Positions 43,813 through 52,315 of a stretch of 64,000 bases of DNA are shown in pieces. The position numbers and the translations under genes were made by a program. Source of the DNA: Brevundimonas fontaquae (lineage in GTDB: Bacteria > Pseudomonadota > Alphaproteobacteria > Caulobacterales > Caulobacteraceae); assembly GCF_017086445.1 (NCBI RefSeq), contig NZ_CP070968.1, forward strand, positions 62,001 through 126,000. Reading direction: 5' to 3'. Position 1 is the first letter of the stretch, and each line of letters starts with the position of its first letter. The notes below the pieces were generated by a model, which had not been told where the DNA came from, made no database searches, and was given only the letters and a program-made list of their open reading frames with translations.

Positions 43813-44985
43813 ATGCAGACCCAGGCCGGCGATCCGGGCGCCTTTGCGCATTTCGACCTGAACCGCGTCGCCTCGCCCGCCTTCGTGGTGGACGAGGCGG
43901 CCATCCGCCGCAATCTGTCCGTGTTGAAGGGCGTGCGCGACGGAGCGGAGGCGCGCGTGCTTCTGGCGCTGAAGGCGTTTTCGATGTGGTCGCTGGCCGA
44001 TGTGGTCGGCGAATACCTCGACGGGGTCTGCGCCTCGGGTCTGTGGGAGGCGCGGCTGGCGCGCGAGTTCTACAAGGGCGAGCTGACCACCTATTCGCCG
44101 GCCTATACGGCGCAGGACCTGCCCGAGATCCTGCGTCTGTCGGACCACGTCATCTTCAACAACCCGGCCCAGATCGCCCGTTTCGCGGACCTGATCGCAA
44201 AGGCGCGGACTGAAAGGCAGGTGTTCGAGATCGGCCTGCGGCTGAACCCCGAACATTCCGAAGGGGAGGTCGCCAAATACGACCCAGCCCAGCCCTGTTC
44301 GCGCCTGGGCTTTCCGGTTTCGCAACTGACGGCCGATCATCTGATCGGCGTCGATGGTCTGCATATCCATGCGCTGTGCGAACAGGACTTCCAGCCGCTG
44401 TCGCGCATCTGGGCGGCGGTGGAGCCCAAGCTGGCGCCGCTGCTGGGCGGGATCAAATGGCTGAACCTGGGCGGGGGGCACCACATCACCCGCGCCGACT
44501 ATCAGACCGACGATCTGATCGCCTTCGTGCGCGATCTGCAGGCCCGGCACGGGGTTCAGGTCTATCTGGAGCCGGGCGAGGCCGTGGCGCTGGACGCCGG
44601 CATATTGATCGGCGAGGTGCTGGACGTGTTCGACAACGGCATGCCCATCGGCATCACCGACATTTCGGCTACCTGCCACATGCCCGATGTGATCGAGGCG
44701 CCCTATCGCCCCGCACTGCTGAAAGAACCCGAACATGGGGTGACGGTACGGCTGGGCGGGCCGTCGTGCCTGGCCGGGGACATCATCGGCGACTATGTCT
44801 TCGCCGAGCGGCCGACGCCCGGAACGCGGATCGCTTTTCTGGACCAGGCCCACTATTCGATGGTGAAGACCAACACCTTCAACGGCGTACCGCTGCCGTC
44901 CATCGTGCTGTGGAACTCTCAGACGGATGCGCTGACGACGGTGCGCGCGTTCGACTATTCGGCCTTCCGCGACCGCCTGTCTTAG
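43813..44985 (+). CDS. nspC: Carboxy(nor)spermidine decarboxylase
   Basis: PLP-dependent enzyme that decarboxylates carboxyspermidine to spermidine (or carboxynorspermidine to norspermidine). The 390-residue protein has the PLP lysine in LLALKAFSMWS (K54), GLHIHALCEQDF, LNLGGGHHIT and the C-terminal cysteine block PSCLAGD. With the upstream dehydrogenase and ornithine decarboxylase at 28.5 kb it completes an AdoMet-independent route to spermidine. Confidence 0.93.
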   Translation: MQTQAGDPGAFAHFDLNRVASPAFVVDEAAIRRNLSVLKGVRDGAEARVLLALKAFSMWSLADVVGEYLDGVCASGLWEARLAREFYKGELTTYSPAYTAQDLPEILRLSDHVIFNNPAQIARFADLIAKARTERQVFEIGLRLNPEHSEGEVAKYDPAQPCSRLGFPVSQLTADHLIGVDGLHIHALCEQDFQPLSRIWAAVEPKLAPLLGGIKWLNLGGGHHITRADYQTDDLIAFVRDLQARHGVQVYLEPGEAVALDAGILIGEVLDVFDNGMPIGITDISATCHMPDVIEAPYRPALLKEPEHGVTVRLGGPSCLAGDIIGDYVFAERPTPGTRIAFLDQAHYSMVKTNTFNGVPLPSIVLWNSQTDALTTVRAFDYSAFRDRLS

Positions 44986-44995
44986 ACGCAAGAAA

Positions 44996-45017
44996 AAGGG
45001 CGGCTCGCGCCGCCCTT
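44996..45017 (-). terminator. Terminator between nspC and ctpA
   Basis: AAGGGCGG and CCGCCCTT form an 8-bp stem around a 6-base loop between convergent genes. On the minus strand it is followed by TTTCTT, a good terminator for ctpA; on the plus strand the T-run is weak. Confidence 0.8.
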
Positions 45018-45024
45018 CCCTGAC

Positions 45025-46401
45025 CTATTCTTCTTTCGGCACGTCCGCCGCCGGCTCGGCGTCGGGCTTGGGCGTCGAGCCGGGTTCGGTGACGACGATG
45101 CCTTCGGGCGGGGCCGACAGTTTCGACAGGTCGCCGCCGGCGCGCAGGACGTCCAGCGCGCGCTGAAGCTGATAGTCCTTTTCCTTGTCGAACTTTTCGC
45201 CCGGAGCTTCGCGCGGGGTGTGCGGACCCTTGCGCTCGGCGCCGATGGAGGCGTCCAGGGCCGTGGCGTAGGCGGCCTCGGAATAGATGAAGCTGGAGCG
45301 CGAGACGATGCGGGCCTCGGCCTCGTTGCGGGCGACTTCCAGATCCGGCTCGATGCCGATCTTCTGGATCGAGGCGCCCGAGGGAGTGTAGTAGCGCGCG
45401 GTCGTGATCGACAGGGCGCCATCCTGGCCCTGACGCAGCGGGATCACGGTCTGGACCGAACCCTTGCCGAAGCTGGTCAGGCCCACGATGGTCGCGCGCT
45501 GATGGTCCTTCAGGGCGCCGGCGACGATTTCCGACGCCGAGGCCGAGCCATAGTTGACCAGAACGACCAGCGGCAGACCGCCGGTGACGTCGCCGGGCTT
45601 GGCGGAATAGCGCTGGATCTGCTCGGGCTTGCGGCCCCGTTGGCTGACGATCTCGCCGCGTTCCAGGAAGGCGTCGGACACGTCGATGGCGGCGTTCAGC
45701 AGGCCGCCGCCGTTGTTGCGCAGGTCCAGGACATAGCCCTTCACCCCCGGCTTCTCGGCCTTGATCTTGGCGATGGCTTCGTTCAGCTCGCGGCCGGTGT
45801 TCTCGTTGAAGGTCGAGACGCGCAGATAGCCGAAGTCACCCTCGACCCTGCCTGTGACCGACTGGACCTTGATGACCTCGCGGGTCAGGGTCACTTCCAG
45901 CGGGTCTGACCCGTCGCGCAGGAAGGTCACCTTGACGCTGGTGCCCACGGCGCCGCGCAGCTTCTCGGACACCTGGCTGACCGTCAGGCCGGCCGCGTTC
46001 TGGCCCTCGATCGAAGAGATCACGTCGCCCGCCTGGACCCCGGCCTTGGCAGCGGGGCTGTCGTCCATCGGCGAGATGACCTTCACCATGCCGCCGTCGG
46101 CGCTGATGGTCAGGCCGACGCCCGAATACTGCCCCTCGGTGCGCTCGCGCAGATCATCGTAGTTGGAGGGCGGCAGATAGTTGGAGTGCGGGTCCAGCGC
46201 CGTCATCATGCCGGCCAGCGCGGCCTCGATCAGCTTCTTGTTGTCGACCGGGACAACGTAAGCCTGCTCGACGATGCCCACCACGTCGCCAAACAGCTCC
46301 AGCATGCGGAAGGTTTCGTTTCGCGGGGTCTGGCTGCTGACAGCAGCGGCGGATCCGCCGAGCACCAGAGCGGCGCAGCCGACGAGGAGCAGTTTACGCA
46401 T
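45025..46401 (-). CDS. ctpA: C-terminal processing peptidase (S41 family, CtpA)
   Basis: Periplasmic serine protease that processes or degrades envelope proteins. The 458-residue protein has a signal sequence (about 1-24), a PDZ domain (SGVGLTISADGGMVKVISPMDDSPAAKAGVQ-like, about 85-165) and the catalytic Ser in NYGSASASE with Lys in SFGKGSVQTV. The start at 46401 has AAGAGA upstream. The acidic Pro-rich tail is likely disordered. It follows envC, a common pairing linked to peptidoglycan remodelling. Confidence 0.94.
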   Translation of the reverse strand: MRKLLLVGCAALVLGGSAAAVSSQTPRNETFRMLELFGDVVGIVEQAYVVPVDNKKLIEAALAGMMTALDPHSNYLPPSNYDDLRERTEGQYSGVGLTISADGGMVKVISPMDDSPAAKAGVQAGDVISSIEGQNAAGLTVSQVSEKLRGAVGTSVKVTFLRDGSDPLEVTLTREVIKVQSVTGRVEGDFGYLRVSTFNENTGRELNEAIAKIKAEKPGVKGYVLDLRNNGGGLLNAAIDVSDAFLERGEIVSQRGRKPEQIQRYSAKPGDVTGGLPLVVLVNYGSASASEIVAGALKDHQRATIVGLTSFGKGSVQTVIPLRQGQDGALSITTARYYTPSGASIQKIGIEPDLEVARNEAEARIVSRSSFIYSEAAYATALDASIGAERKGPHTPREAPGEKFDKEKDYQLQRALDVLRAGGDLSKLSAPPEGIVVTEPGSTPKPDAEPAADVPKEE

Positions 46402-46540
46402 TCGGTCTCTTTCGGTCGGGCCGATCACTGTGGGCGCCGGTGGGAAGGTTAAGGCCCCGTCGTCACGACCAAATCGTGGCGACGCGGCGTCCCGCCGATA
46501 AAATCAGCGTCAGACGAGAATGCAAAGGACTATTGCGGGT

Positions 46541-47620
46541 TCACCGCAACCACGGTCCCGGATCGATCGGCCGTTCGTCGCGGCGCAGTTCGAAATAGAC
46601 ATCGCCGTCCGGGCCGCTGCGCCCCAGGGTCTGGCCGTCCGAGACCCGGGCGTCCGGGCCGACATCGACGCTTTCCAACCCGGCGATGACGGCGCGCCAG
46701 CCGGGACCGAGGTCCAGCACCACCACATTGCCCCACCCCGTCAACGGCCCGGCGTAGGCGACCTTGGCGTCGGCGGGCGCGGTGACGGCTGCGCGGTCGG
46801 CCCGCCAGCGCCAGCCGGAGGTTCCGGCGCCCCAGGTCTGGCTGGGCGCGCCGGCGACGGGCGAACTGAGGCGGCCGCGTCCGGCGGGAAGACGAGCGGT
46901 CGGCGTCTCTTCGGCCTGGGTGGTCGGGACCGCGCCGCCCAGTTCGCGGATGCGGCGCTCCAGCACGGCCGCAGCGCGTTCGGCGGCGCGGGCCTCGGCG
47001 TTCAGGACGGCGGTCAGGGCGGTCTTGCGCGCCGTCAGCCCCTCGATCTCTCCACGCCGGTCGCCCTGCTCGCTCTCGGTCGTCAGCAGTCGCTCCGAGG
47101 ACAGGACAGCGAGGCGGCGGATGCGCATGATCTCGGCCTGACGGGCGGCCAGCACCTTGGCGCGGCTTTCCAGATCCGGCGTCATGGCCTTGAGCAGGAT
47201 GGAGGCGCGCACCGTGTCGATGGCCTTGTCGGCGGGCACCAGCAAGGGCGGCGGCGGGCGGCGGCTCATCATCTGCAGCGCGCTGAGCAGACGGCCTTGG
47301 GCGCCGCGCTCGCGCGCCAGGTCCGTCACCAGTTCGGCCTCGCGCTCGGTCAGTTGCTGGAGGCGGGCGCGCTGATCGTCGATCTGACGGTCGCCGGTCT
47401 GTTCGTCGGCCCGCAACGAGGCCAGGCGGCGCTCCAACTGGGCCAGTTCGGTCTTGGCGGCGTCAGCGTCGGCGCGCAGACGACGGGCGCGCACCGTCTC
47501 GTCGCGGTATTCGGCCTGGATGCGCGACAGTTCGCTCTCGGGCGCCTGGTTGCTCATCGCCGGGGCGGCGCAGACGAAACCCGTCAGCAGGGCCAGCGAT
47601 AAGGGTATGGCGCGACGCAT
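46541..47620 (-). CDS. envC: Murein hydrolase activator EnvC-like
   Basis: Periplasmic activator of cell-separation amidases. The 359-residue protein has a signal peptide (about 1-22), a long coiled coil (about 25-230) rich in Arg, Ala, Glu and Gln, and a C-terminal LytM domain (about 250-359). The LytM end reads DGDVYFELRRDERPIDPGPWL; the H-X-H zinc ligand of active M23 peptidases is missing, so it should be catalytically inert like E. coli EnvC. It starts 1 base after rlmH ends. Confidence 0.92.
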   Translation of the reverse strand: MRRAIPLSLALLTGFVCAAPAMSNQAPESELSRIQAEYRDETVRARRLRADADAAKTELAQLERRLASLRADEQTGDRQIDDQRARLQQLTEREAELVTDLARERGAQGRLLSALQMMSRRPPPPLLVPADKAIDTVRASILLKAMTPDLESRAKVLAARQAEIMRIRRLAVLSSERLLTTESEQGDRRGEIEGLTARKTALTAVLNAEARAAERAAAVLERRIRELGGAVPTTQAEETPTARLPAGRGRLSSPVAGAPSQTWGAGTSGWRWRADRAAVTAPADAKVAYAGPLTGWGNVVVLDLGPGWRAVIAGLESVDVGPDARVSDGQTLGRSGPDGDVYFELRRDERPIDPGPWLR

Positions 47621-47621
47621 C

Positions 47622-48086
47622 TCAGTCGCGATGATAGGGCGATCCGGCCAGGATGGTCACGGCCCGATACAGTTGTTCGGCCAGCATGGCGCGCGCCAGG
47701 GCGTGGGGCCAGGTCTGGGGACCGAAGGCCAGGGTCGAGGACGCGGCGTCGCGCACGCTGGCGTCCAGCCCGTCCGCCCCGCCGATGGCGAAGACCAGAC
47801 GACGCTCACCCTGGTCCCGCAATTTGGCGATGTGGTCAGCGAAGGCGCGCGAGGAATAGGTCTTGCCGCGCTCGTCGCAGGCGATCAGGTGCGATCCTTC
47901 CGCGGCCGCGAGGATCAGCTCAGCCTCCGGCGCCTTGCCGGGTCTGCGGGCTTCCAGATCGATCAGTTCGAGGGGACCGAGGCCAAGCGCGCGCCCCGAC
48001 AGGGTGGCGCGCTTGGCGTAGTCGTCGGCGAGCGTCGCTTCAGGCCCCCGGCCCGGTCGGCCGATGGCGACGATGCTCAGCTTCAT
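47622..48086 (-). CDS. rlmH: 23S rRNA pseudouridine-1915 N3-methyltransferase RlmH
   Basis: Methylates a pseudouridine in helix 69 of 23S rRNA. The 154-residue SPOUT protein begins MKLSIVAIGRPGRGPE and ends with the knot sequence AIGGADGLD and RAMLAEQLYRAVTILAGSPYHRD. The ATG at 48086 is used; upstream frame is repeat sequence. It follows rsfS, a conserved order, with paired palindromic repeats in the gap. Confidence 0.95.
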   Translation of the reverse strand: MKLSIVAIGRPGRGPEATLADDYAKRATLSGRALGLGPLELIDLEARRPGKAPEAELILAAAEGSHLIACDERGKTYSSRAFADHIAKLRDQGERRLVFAIGGADGLDASVRDAASSTLAFGPQTWPHALARAMLAEQLYRAVTILAGSPYHRD

Positions 48087-48093
48087 GGTGCTA

Positions 48094-48227
48094 GAGCCTG
48101 ATCGGATGAGGAGGAATCGCTTCGCGATTCCTCTGAAGCCGTGAATCAGGCTCCAGATGTAAGCGAGAGCATGATTCACGCTTATGTCGGAACCGCGAAG
48201 CGGTTCCTTCCAAAACGATCATGCTCT
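48094..48227. repeat. Two tandem long-hairpin repeats between rsfS and rlmH
   Basis: Unit 1 (48094-48153): outer stem GAGCCTGAT/ATCAGGCTC, inner stem GAGGAATCGC/GCGATTCCTC with loop TTC. Unit 2 (48166-48227): outer stem AGAGCATGAT/ATCATGCTCT, inner stem GGAACCGC/GCGGTTCC with loop GAA. Both share the same plan, a distal stem and a CGC-NNN-GCG capped stem. The last bases of unit 2 supply part of the rsfS stop codon. They look like members of a dispersed alphaproteobacterial repeat family. Confidence 0.8.
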
Positions 48228-48660
48228 AGTCGCGGACCATGCGGTGGGCGGAATCGACCGCCCAGATCTTTTCGATGTTGTAGAAGGTGCGCACTTCCGG
48301 GCGGAACAGGTGCACGATCACATCGCCGGCGTCGATCAGAACCCAGTCGCAGTGCGGCAGGCCCTCGACCTTGGCCTTGCCCAGCCCCTGTTCCTTGAGC
48401 GTGCGCAGCAGGTGGTCGGCGATGGCGCCGACGTGACGGTGCGAACGACCGGACGCCACGATCATGGTGTCGGCCATGGCGCTTTTGCCCTTCAGGTCGA
48501 TCAAGACCATGTCCTGGGCCTTGTCCTCGTCGAGGCGGCTCAGCAGGGCTTCTTCCAGCGGCGTGGAGCCGACGGGGCGGGGAGCGGAATCGTCGAAGCC
48601 GCGCGGGGAGGCGTCGGATTCAAAGCCGTCTTCGGAATGGAGAGGTTCGATAGGGTCCAT
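48226..48660 (-). CDS. rsfS: Ribosome silencing factor RsfS
   Basis: Binds L14 and prevents subunit joining when nutrients are low. The core (DKAQDMVLIDLKGKSAMADTMIVASGRSHRHVGAIADHL and CDWVLIDAGDVIVHLFRPEVRTFYNIEKIW, given here as separate blocks in one domain) is complete. I use the ATG at 48660 (144 residues); the frame is open to 48762. An N-terminal acidic/Pro stretch precedes the domain. Its stop codon is formed by the edge of a palindromic repeat. nadD lies upstream in the same direction. Confidence 0.92.
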   Translation of the reverse strand: MDPIEPLHSEDGFESDASPRGFDDSAPRPVGSTPLEEALLSRLDEDKAQDMVLIDLKGKSAMADTMIVASGRSHRHVGAIADHLLRTLKEQGLGKAKVEGLPHCDWVLIDAGDVIVHLFRPEVRTFYNIEKIWAVDSAHRMVRD

Positions 48661-48804
48661 CTCGTGCGCCGTATTCGAGACGGCGGCGTCTTGCGTATCA
48701 TACGCGGGCGAGGGGGTCAGCGGAGGGCTCCGGGAGCGTTGACTAAAGAAGCCCTCTAGCACGGATGGGCCGCAACGTGAACCGCCGCCCGAATCATCCG
48801 GCGA

Positions 48805-49383
48805 TCACGAGGTCGCGCGCACGCCTGCGCCGGTCCTGATCGCCGTGGACGACAGGGGGTTTAGCGGCGCCGTCAGATAGGTCCAGGCGGGCGCCTGAAG
48901 CGTCGGCAGAAGCCCCGCCTGCTGTGCGGGAATGCGGAAACCGGCGAAGCGGGCGGCGGCCGGCGCCGTGCGGCTGTCCAGCAGCGAACCCGGCCGGGCG
49001 ATGACCGCCACCGGCATCAGCCGCATGATGTCGGTCCAGCCGCGCCAGCGATGGAAGCTGGCCAGATTGTCCGATCCCATCAGCCAGACGAAATGCACGC
49101 CGGGATGCCGCGCGACCAGAAGGCGCAGGGTGTCCACGGTCCAGGCGACGCCGGCCCGGCTCTCGAAGTCCGAGACGATCATCGACGGACCACGTGCATG
49201 CTGGCGCGCCGAGGCCATGCGGTCTTCCAGCGGCGCGCTGTGGCGGGCATCTTTCAAAGGGTTCTGCGGCGAGACCAGCCAGACGACGCGGTCGAGATCC
49301 AGACGGCGCATGGCGGTCTCGGCGACATGGGCGTGACCGTCGTGGGCGGGATTGAAGGAGCCGCCGAACAGGCCGACCTTCAT
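48805..49383 (-). CDS. nadD: Nicotinate-nucleotide adenylyltransferase NadD
   Basis: Makes nicotinate adenine dinucleotide, the substrate of NadE. The nucleotidyltransferase fold begins VGLFGGSFNPAHDGH, with VSPQNPLKD, VWLMGSDNL and the ISSTxIR-like SSTAIRTGAG near the end. The ATG at 49383 immediately precedes the conserved core (192 residues); the frame remains open to 49593, so a somewhat longer protein is possible. Confidence 0.93.
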   Translation of the reverse strand: MKVGLFGGSFNPAHDGHAHVAETAMRRLDLDRVVWLVSPQNPLKDARHSAPLEDRMASARQHARGPSMIVSDFESRAGVAWTVDTLRLLVARHPGVHFVWLMGSDNLASFHRWRGWTDIMRLMPVAVIARPGSLLDSRTAPAAARFAGFRIPAQQAGLLPTLQAPAWTYLTAPLNPLSSTAIRTGAGVRATS

Positions 49384-49549
49384 GCCTGGAGCGAGGATCA
49401 AACCGTCGCGCAGCGCCCCGGAGCGGGGGCCGGCGCCTTTGGGCGCGGGACCGGCGTGGAAGAAGGACAAGCGGCGTCTCGGGCGGCGGGCGTTATGCTC
49501 AGCGGCGCCCTTATAGCGCGCGCCCATGCTCCGCCTACAGAATTCGTTC

Positions 49550-50446
49550 TCAGACGGCGGCGTCGAACAGGGCGTCGCGCGCCACGTCGGCATGGGTCAT
49601 GGGGAACAGATGCCCGCCGCCGGACACGACCTCGACCGAGACATTGGGCAGGCCGCGGGGCTGAACCGGCACATGGGTCAGGGCGCCGTATTCGGCTTTG
49701 AGGATGCGAACCGGCCCGGGATAGCGTTTCATGGCCCGCCACGGATCGTGCGCCTGGGCTGCGTAGTTGGCCGCCTCCCAGGCCGGCGCGGCGGTCAGGC
49801 TGAACCCGCCGTCGCCTTCGCTCAGGCCTTCGGACAGGTAGTCGGCCAAAACCATGTCGGGCCAACCCTTGAAGGCGCCGCGCCCGCGATAGGCGGCCAT
49901 GGCCTGTTCGCGGCTGTCGAACTGGCTGCGACGGCGCAGGGTGGCCTTGGCGATGGGGATCGCCTTCATCAGCTTGTGGGCGAAGGGCAGGTTGAAGGCG
50001 AAGACCGCCGAGCGTTTCCAGATCACCGGATCGAACAGCACCAGGCTGGACACCCGATCCGGCCGGACGGCGGCCGCCAGAAGCGAGGCCGTGCCGCCCA
50101 TCGAATGGCCAGCCATGACCACGGGCGGACCGTCAATGGCTTCGAGCAAAGCCAGCAGGTCGTCGCGGTGGTCCAGCCAGCTGGTCTTGGGCCGGGCGAA
50201 GGTCGGCAGCGCAGACCGTCCATGGCCGCGCAGATCCGGCGCCCAGATCCGCAAGGACGCCGACAGCGGCGACAAGAGGCTGCGATAGGTGGCGGCGTTG
50301 AAGCCGTTGGCGTGAGAGAAGATCAGATCGACCGGCCGGTTCGGATCGCCGAAATCCAGCACGGCCATCTTGCCGGCGCCCCAGCGATTGTCGATCGGCA
50401 CGGACAGGCGACGCGGTGGGGACATCAACGCCGCGTCCATGGTCAT
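49550..50446 (-). CDS. Alpha/beta hydrolase
   Basis: Cytoplasmic alpha/beta-fold hydrolase of 298 residues, substrate unknown. It shows an oxyanion segment FSHANGFNAATY, a DLRGHGRS loop, the nucleophile elbow AGHSMGG, and a late histidine in GGGHLFPMTH. Its ATG overlaps the stop of zur (ATGA), so it is expressed with the zinc regulator, though no functional link is known. Confidence 0.9.
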   Translation of the reverse strand: MTMDAALMSPPRRLSVPIDNRWGAGKMAVLDFGDPNRPVDLIFSHANGFNAATYRSLLSPLSASLRIWAPDLRGHGRSALPTFARPKTSWLDHRDDLLALLEAIDGPPVVMAGHSMGGTASLLAAAVRPDRVSSLVLFDPVIWKRSAVFAFNLPFAHKLMKAIPIAKATLRRRSQFDSREQAMAAYRGRGAFKGWPDMVLADYLSEGLSEGDGGFSLTAAPAWEAANYAAQAHDPWRAMKRYPGPVRILKAEYGALTHVPVQPRGLPNVSVEVVSGGGHLFPMTHADVARDALFDAAV

Positions 50447-50931
50447 GCGACGTCGCGACAGGCGGCGCAGCGACCGTGCGCCTCGATCGTGGTGCGGGCG
50501 ATGGCGTAGCCGGCGGCCGATGCGGCGGCGTTCATGGCGCTCTGGTCCGGTCCGCTGACCTCGCGCGTCGCGCCGCAGCAGTCGCAGATCAGGAAGGCGG
50601 CCGCATGGGCGGCCTCGCCATCGTCGGTACAGGCGACATAGGCGCTGATGGAGGCGATGCGGTGGACCATGCCCAGCCGTTCCAGAAACTCCAGCGCGCG
50701 ATAGACGGTGGGCGGCTTGGCGGCCTGACCGTCTTCGCCGAAGCGCGCGATCAGATCGTAGGCCTTCACCGGCTCGCCGCTTTCCAGCAGCAGGGCCAGG
50801 ACGCGCCGGCGCTGGGCGGTCATCCGCTCGCCCTGCTGGACCGCGCGCGCCTCAGCCGCCGCCAGGGCGCGGTCCAGCGCCCCGCCGTTCAGGCCGGAGT
50901 GGTCATGGTCGTGATCGCAGGCGGAACCCAT
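50443..50931 (-). CDS. zur: Zinc uptake regulator (Fur family, Zur)
   Basis: Zn-responsive repressor of 162 residues. The winged helix contains QGERMTAQRRRVLALLLE and KPPTVYRALEFLERLGMVHRI. The C-terminal domain has the structural zinc cysteines in CDCC and CAAC. A His-rich N-terminus (DHDHDHS) could add metal sites. Zur is favoured over Fur by these features and by AHAAAFLICDCCG. The regulon cannot be read from this window. Confidence 0.9.
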   Translation of the reverse strand: MGSACDHDHDHSGLNGGALDRALAAAEARAVQQGERMTAQRRRVLALLLESGEPVKAYDLIARFGEDGQAAKPPTVYRALEFLERLGMVHRIASISAYVACTDDGEAAHAAAFLICDCCGATREVSGPDQSAMNAAASAAGYAIARTTIEAHGRCAACRDVA

Positions 50932-51048
50932 ACGCCACAGCTAATGGCTGGCGCCCCCCACTGCAACCGACGCATCGCGGGTTTGCCGGTTGCGCGGCGT
51001 TGGGCTAGAAGGCGCGCCTCCGATCTTTAACCAGAGCGTCCTCGCTTC

Positions 51049-51831
51049 ATGACCGACACGAACAATTCGCCGCTTGAAGGCAACGTCCTCTTCTACACCA
51101 ACCCCGAACCGCTGGATCAGAGCGTCCACGGCGGCCTGGGCGTGAACCCGAGCGACAAGCCCTACGCCTTCGTGGCCCAGACCAATATCGTGCCGCTGAC
51201 GGTCACCGAGTTCTCGGCCGCCGCCCTGTCCTATCCGATCATCTTCACCGGCGATAACCGCCAGCCGGTCGCCGTGATGGGCCTGAGCTCCAACGAGAAC
51301 CTGTTCGTCGCGCCCGACGGCGAGTTCCGCGCCGACGCCTATGTGCCGGCCTATGTGCGTCGCTATCCGTTCGTCTTCGCCGACGACAAGCAGAACCAGC
51401 GCCTGATCCTGTGCATCGACCGCGGCGCGTCGATCGTCGCCGAAGGCGGCCAGAACCCGCTGTTCGTCGACGGCCAGCCCAGCGACTACACGAACATGGC
51501 GATGGAGTTCTGCAACAACTTCGAGCAGGAGCGCCAGCGCACCGAGGGCTTCGTCGCCCTGGTCAAGGATCTGGACCTGCTGGACGTCCGCGAAGCCCAC
51601 TTCACGCCGCGCAATCCCGACGGCACGCCGGGTCAGCCGCAGAAGCTGGCCGAATACTATGCGGTGTCGGAAGACAAGCTGCGCGCCCTGCCCGCCGAGA
51701 AGCTGGTCGAGCTGCGCGACAACGGCGCACTGGGCCAGATCTACGCCCACCTGGTGTCGTTGGTCGGTTGGGATCGCCTGATCGCCATGGCCGTGATGCG
51801 CCAGGCCCAGGCCCCGACCTCGGTCAACTAA
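51049..51831 (+). CDS. SapC-family protein
   Basis: A 260-residue protein matching the SapC family named after an S-layer-associated gene of Campylobacter; its biochemical role is not established. Family blocks are YAFVAQTNIVPLTVTEF, YPIIFTGDN and VPAYVRRYPFVFADD. No signal peptide is visible, so it is probably cytoplasmic. It is a single-gene unit ended by a strong hairpin. Confidence 0.9.
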   Translation: MTDTNNSPLEGNVLFYTNPEPLDQSVHGGLGVNPSDKPYAFVAQTNIVPLTVTEFSAAALSYPIIFTGDNRQPVAVMGLSSNENLFVAPDGEFRADAYVPAYVRRYPFVFADDKQNQRLILCIDRGASIVAEGGQNPLFVDGQPSDYTNMAMEFCNNFEQERQRTEGFVALVKDLDLLDVREAHFTPRNPDGTPGQPQKLAEYYAVSEDKLRALPAEKLVELRDNGALGQIYAHLVSLVGWDRLIAMAVMRQAQAPTSVN

Positions 51832-51855
51832 GACCCAGTCTGTCGAAGATCGATC

Positions 51856-51890
51856 AACGCCCCGCCGGTTCGCCGGCGGGGCGTTTGTCG
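51856..51890. terminator. Strong bidirectional terminator
   Basis: AACGCCCCGCCGG and CCGGCGGGGCGTT pair over 13 bp around a TTCG tetraloop (51856-51885), followed by TGTCGTTT. It separates the convergent sapC and MaoC-like genes. Confidence 0.88.
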
Positions 51891-51892
51891 TT

Positions 51893-52300
51893 TCAGCGGC
51901 GCGAGAACAGCGCCCGGGTCAGGCAGGAAAAGACCAGACGCCCGGCCTCGTCCAGAAGGTCATGCGAGGCGATGACGATGCCCTTGGCGTCGCCGACCGG
52001 ATCCTTGCCCATCACCGTCATGCGACCCCGCAGGAGTTCGCCCGCCGGCGGATTGCGCATATAGCGCAGCCCATCGACGGCTAAGACCTTGGTCTGGGCC
52101 CAGCCGCCGGATTTGTCGGCCGCAAGACGGCTCCACAGCACATAGACCATGGCGTCCGGCGCGCCGTAGGCCACGTCCCAGCCCGGCGAGAACCGCTCGA
52201 TAAAGACGTCCAGCGCCCCCTGATCGACCGCACAGGCGCCGAGCGGCACGACCTGCCCCACCTCCAGGTCTTCGAAATGGATGTGCAGCGGATCGCTCAT
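51893..52300 (-). CDS. MaoC-like hotdog-fold protein
   Basis: A 135-residue single-hotdog protein similar to MaoC-type enoyl-CoA hydratases. The start IHFEDLEVGQVVPLG is typical of the family, as are WDVAYGAPDAMVYVLWSRL and LRGRMTVMGK. It is probably involved in acyl-CoA metabolism. It lies 15 bases after the oxidoreductase gene in the same direction. Confidence 0.82.
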   Translation of the reverse strand: MSDPLHIHFEDLEVGQVVPLGACAVDQGALDVFIERFSPGWDVAYGAPDAMVYVLWSRLAADKSGGWAQTKVLAVDGLRYMRNPPAGELLRGRMTVMGKDPVGDAKGIVIASHDLLDEAGRLVFSCLTRALFSRR

Positions 52301-52315
52301 GCGCAGACCTTGGGT

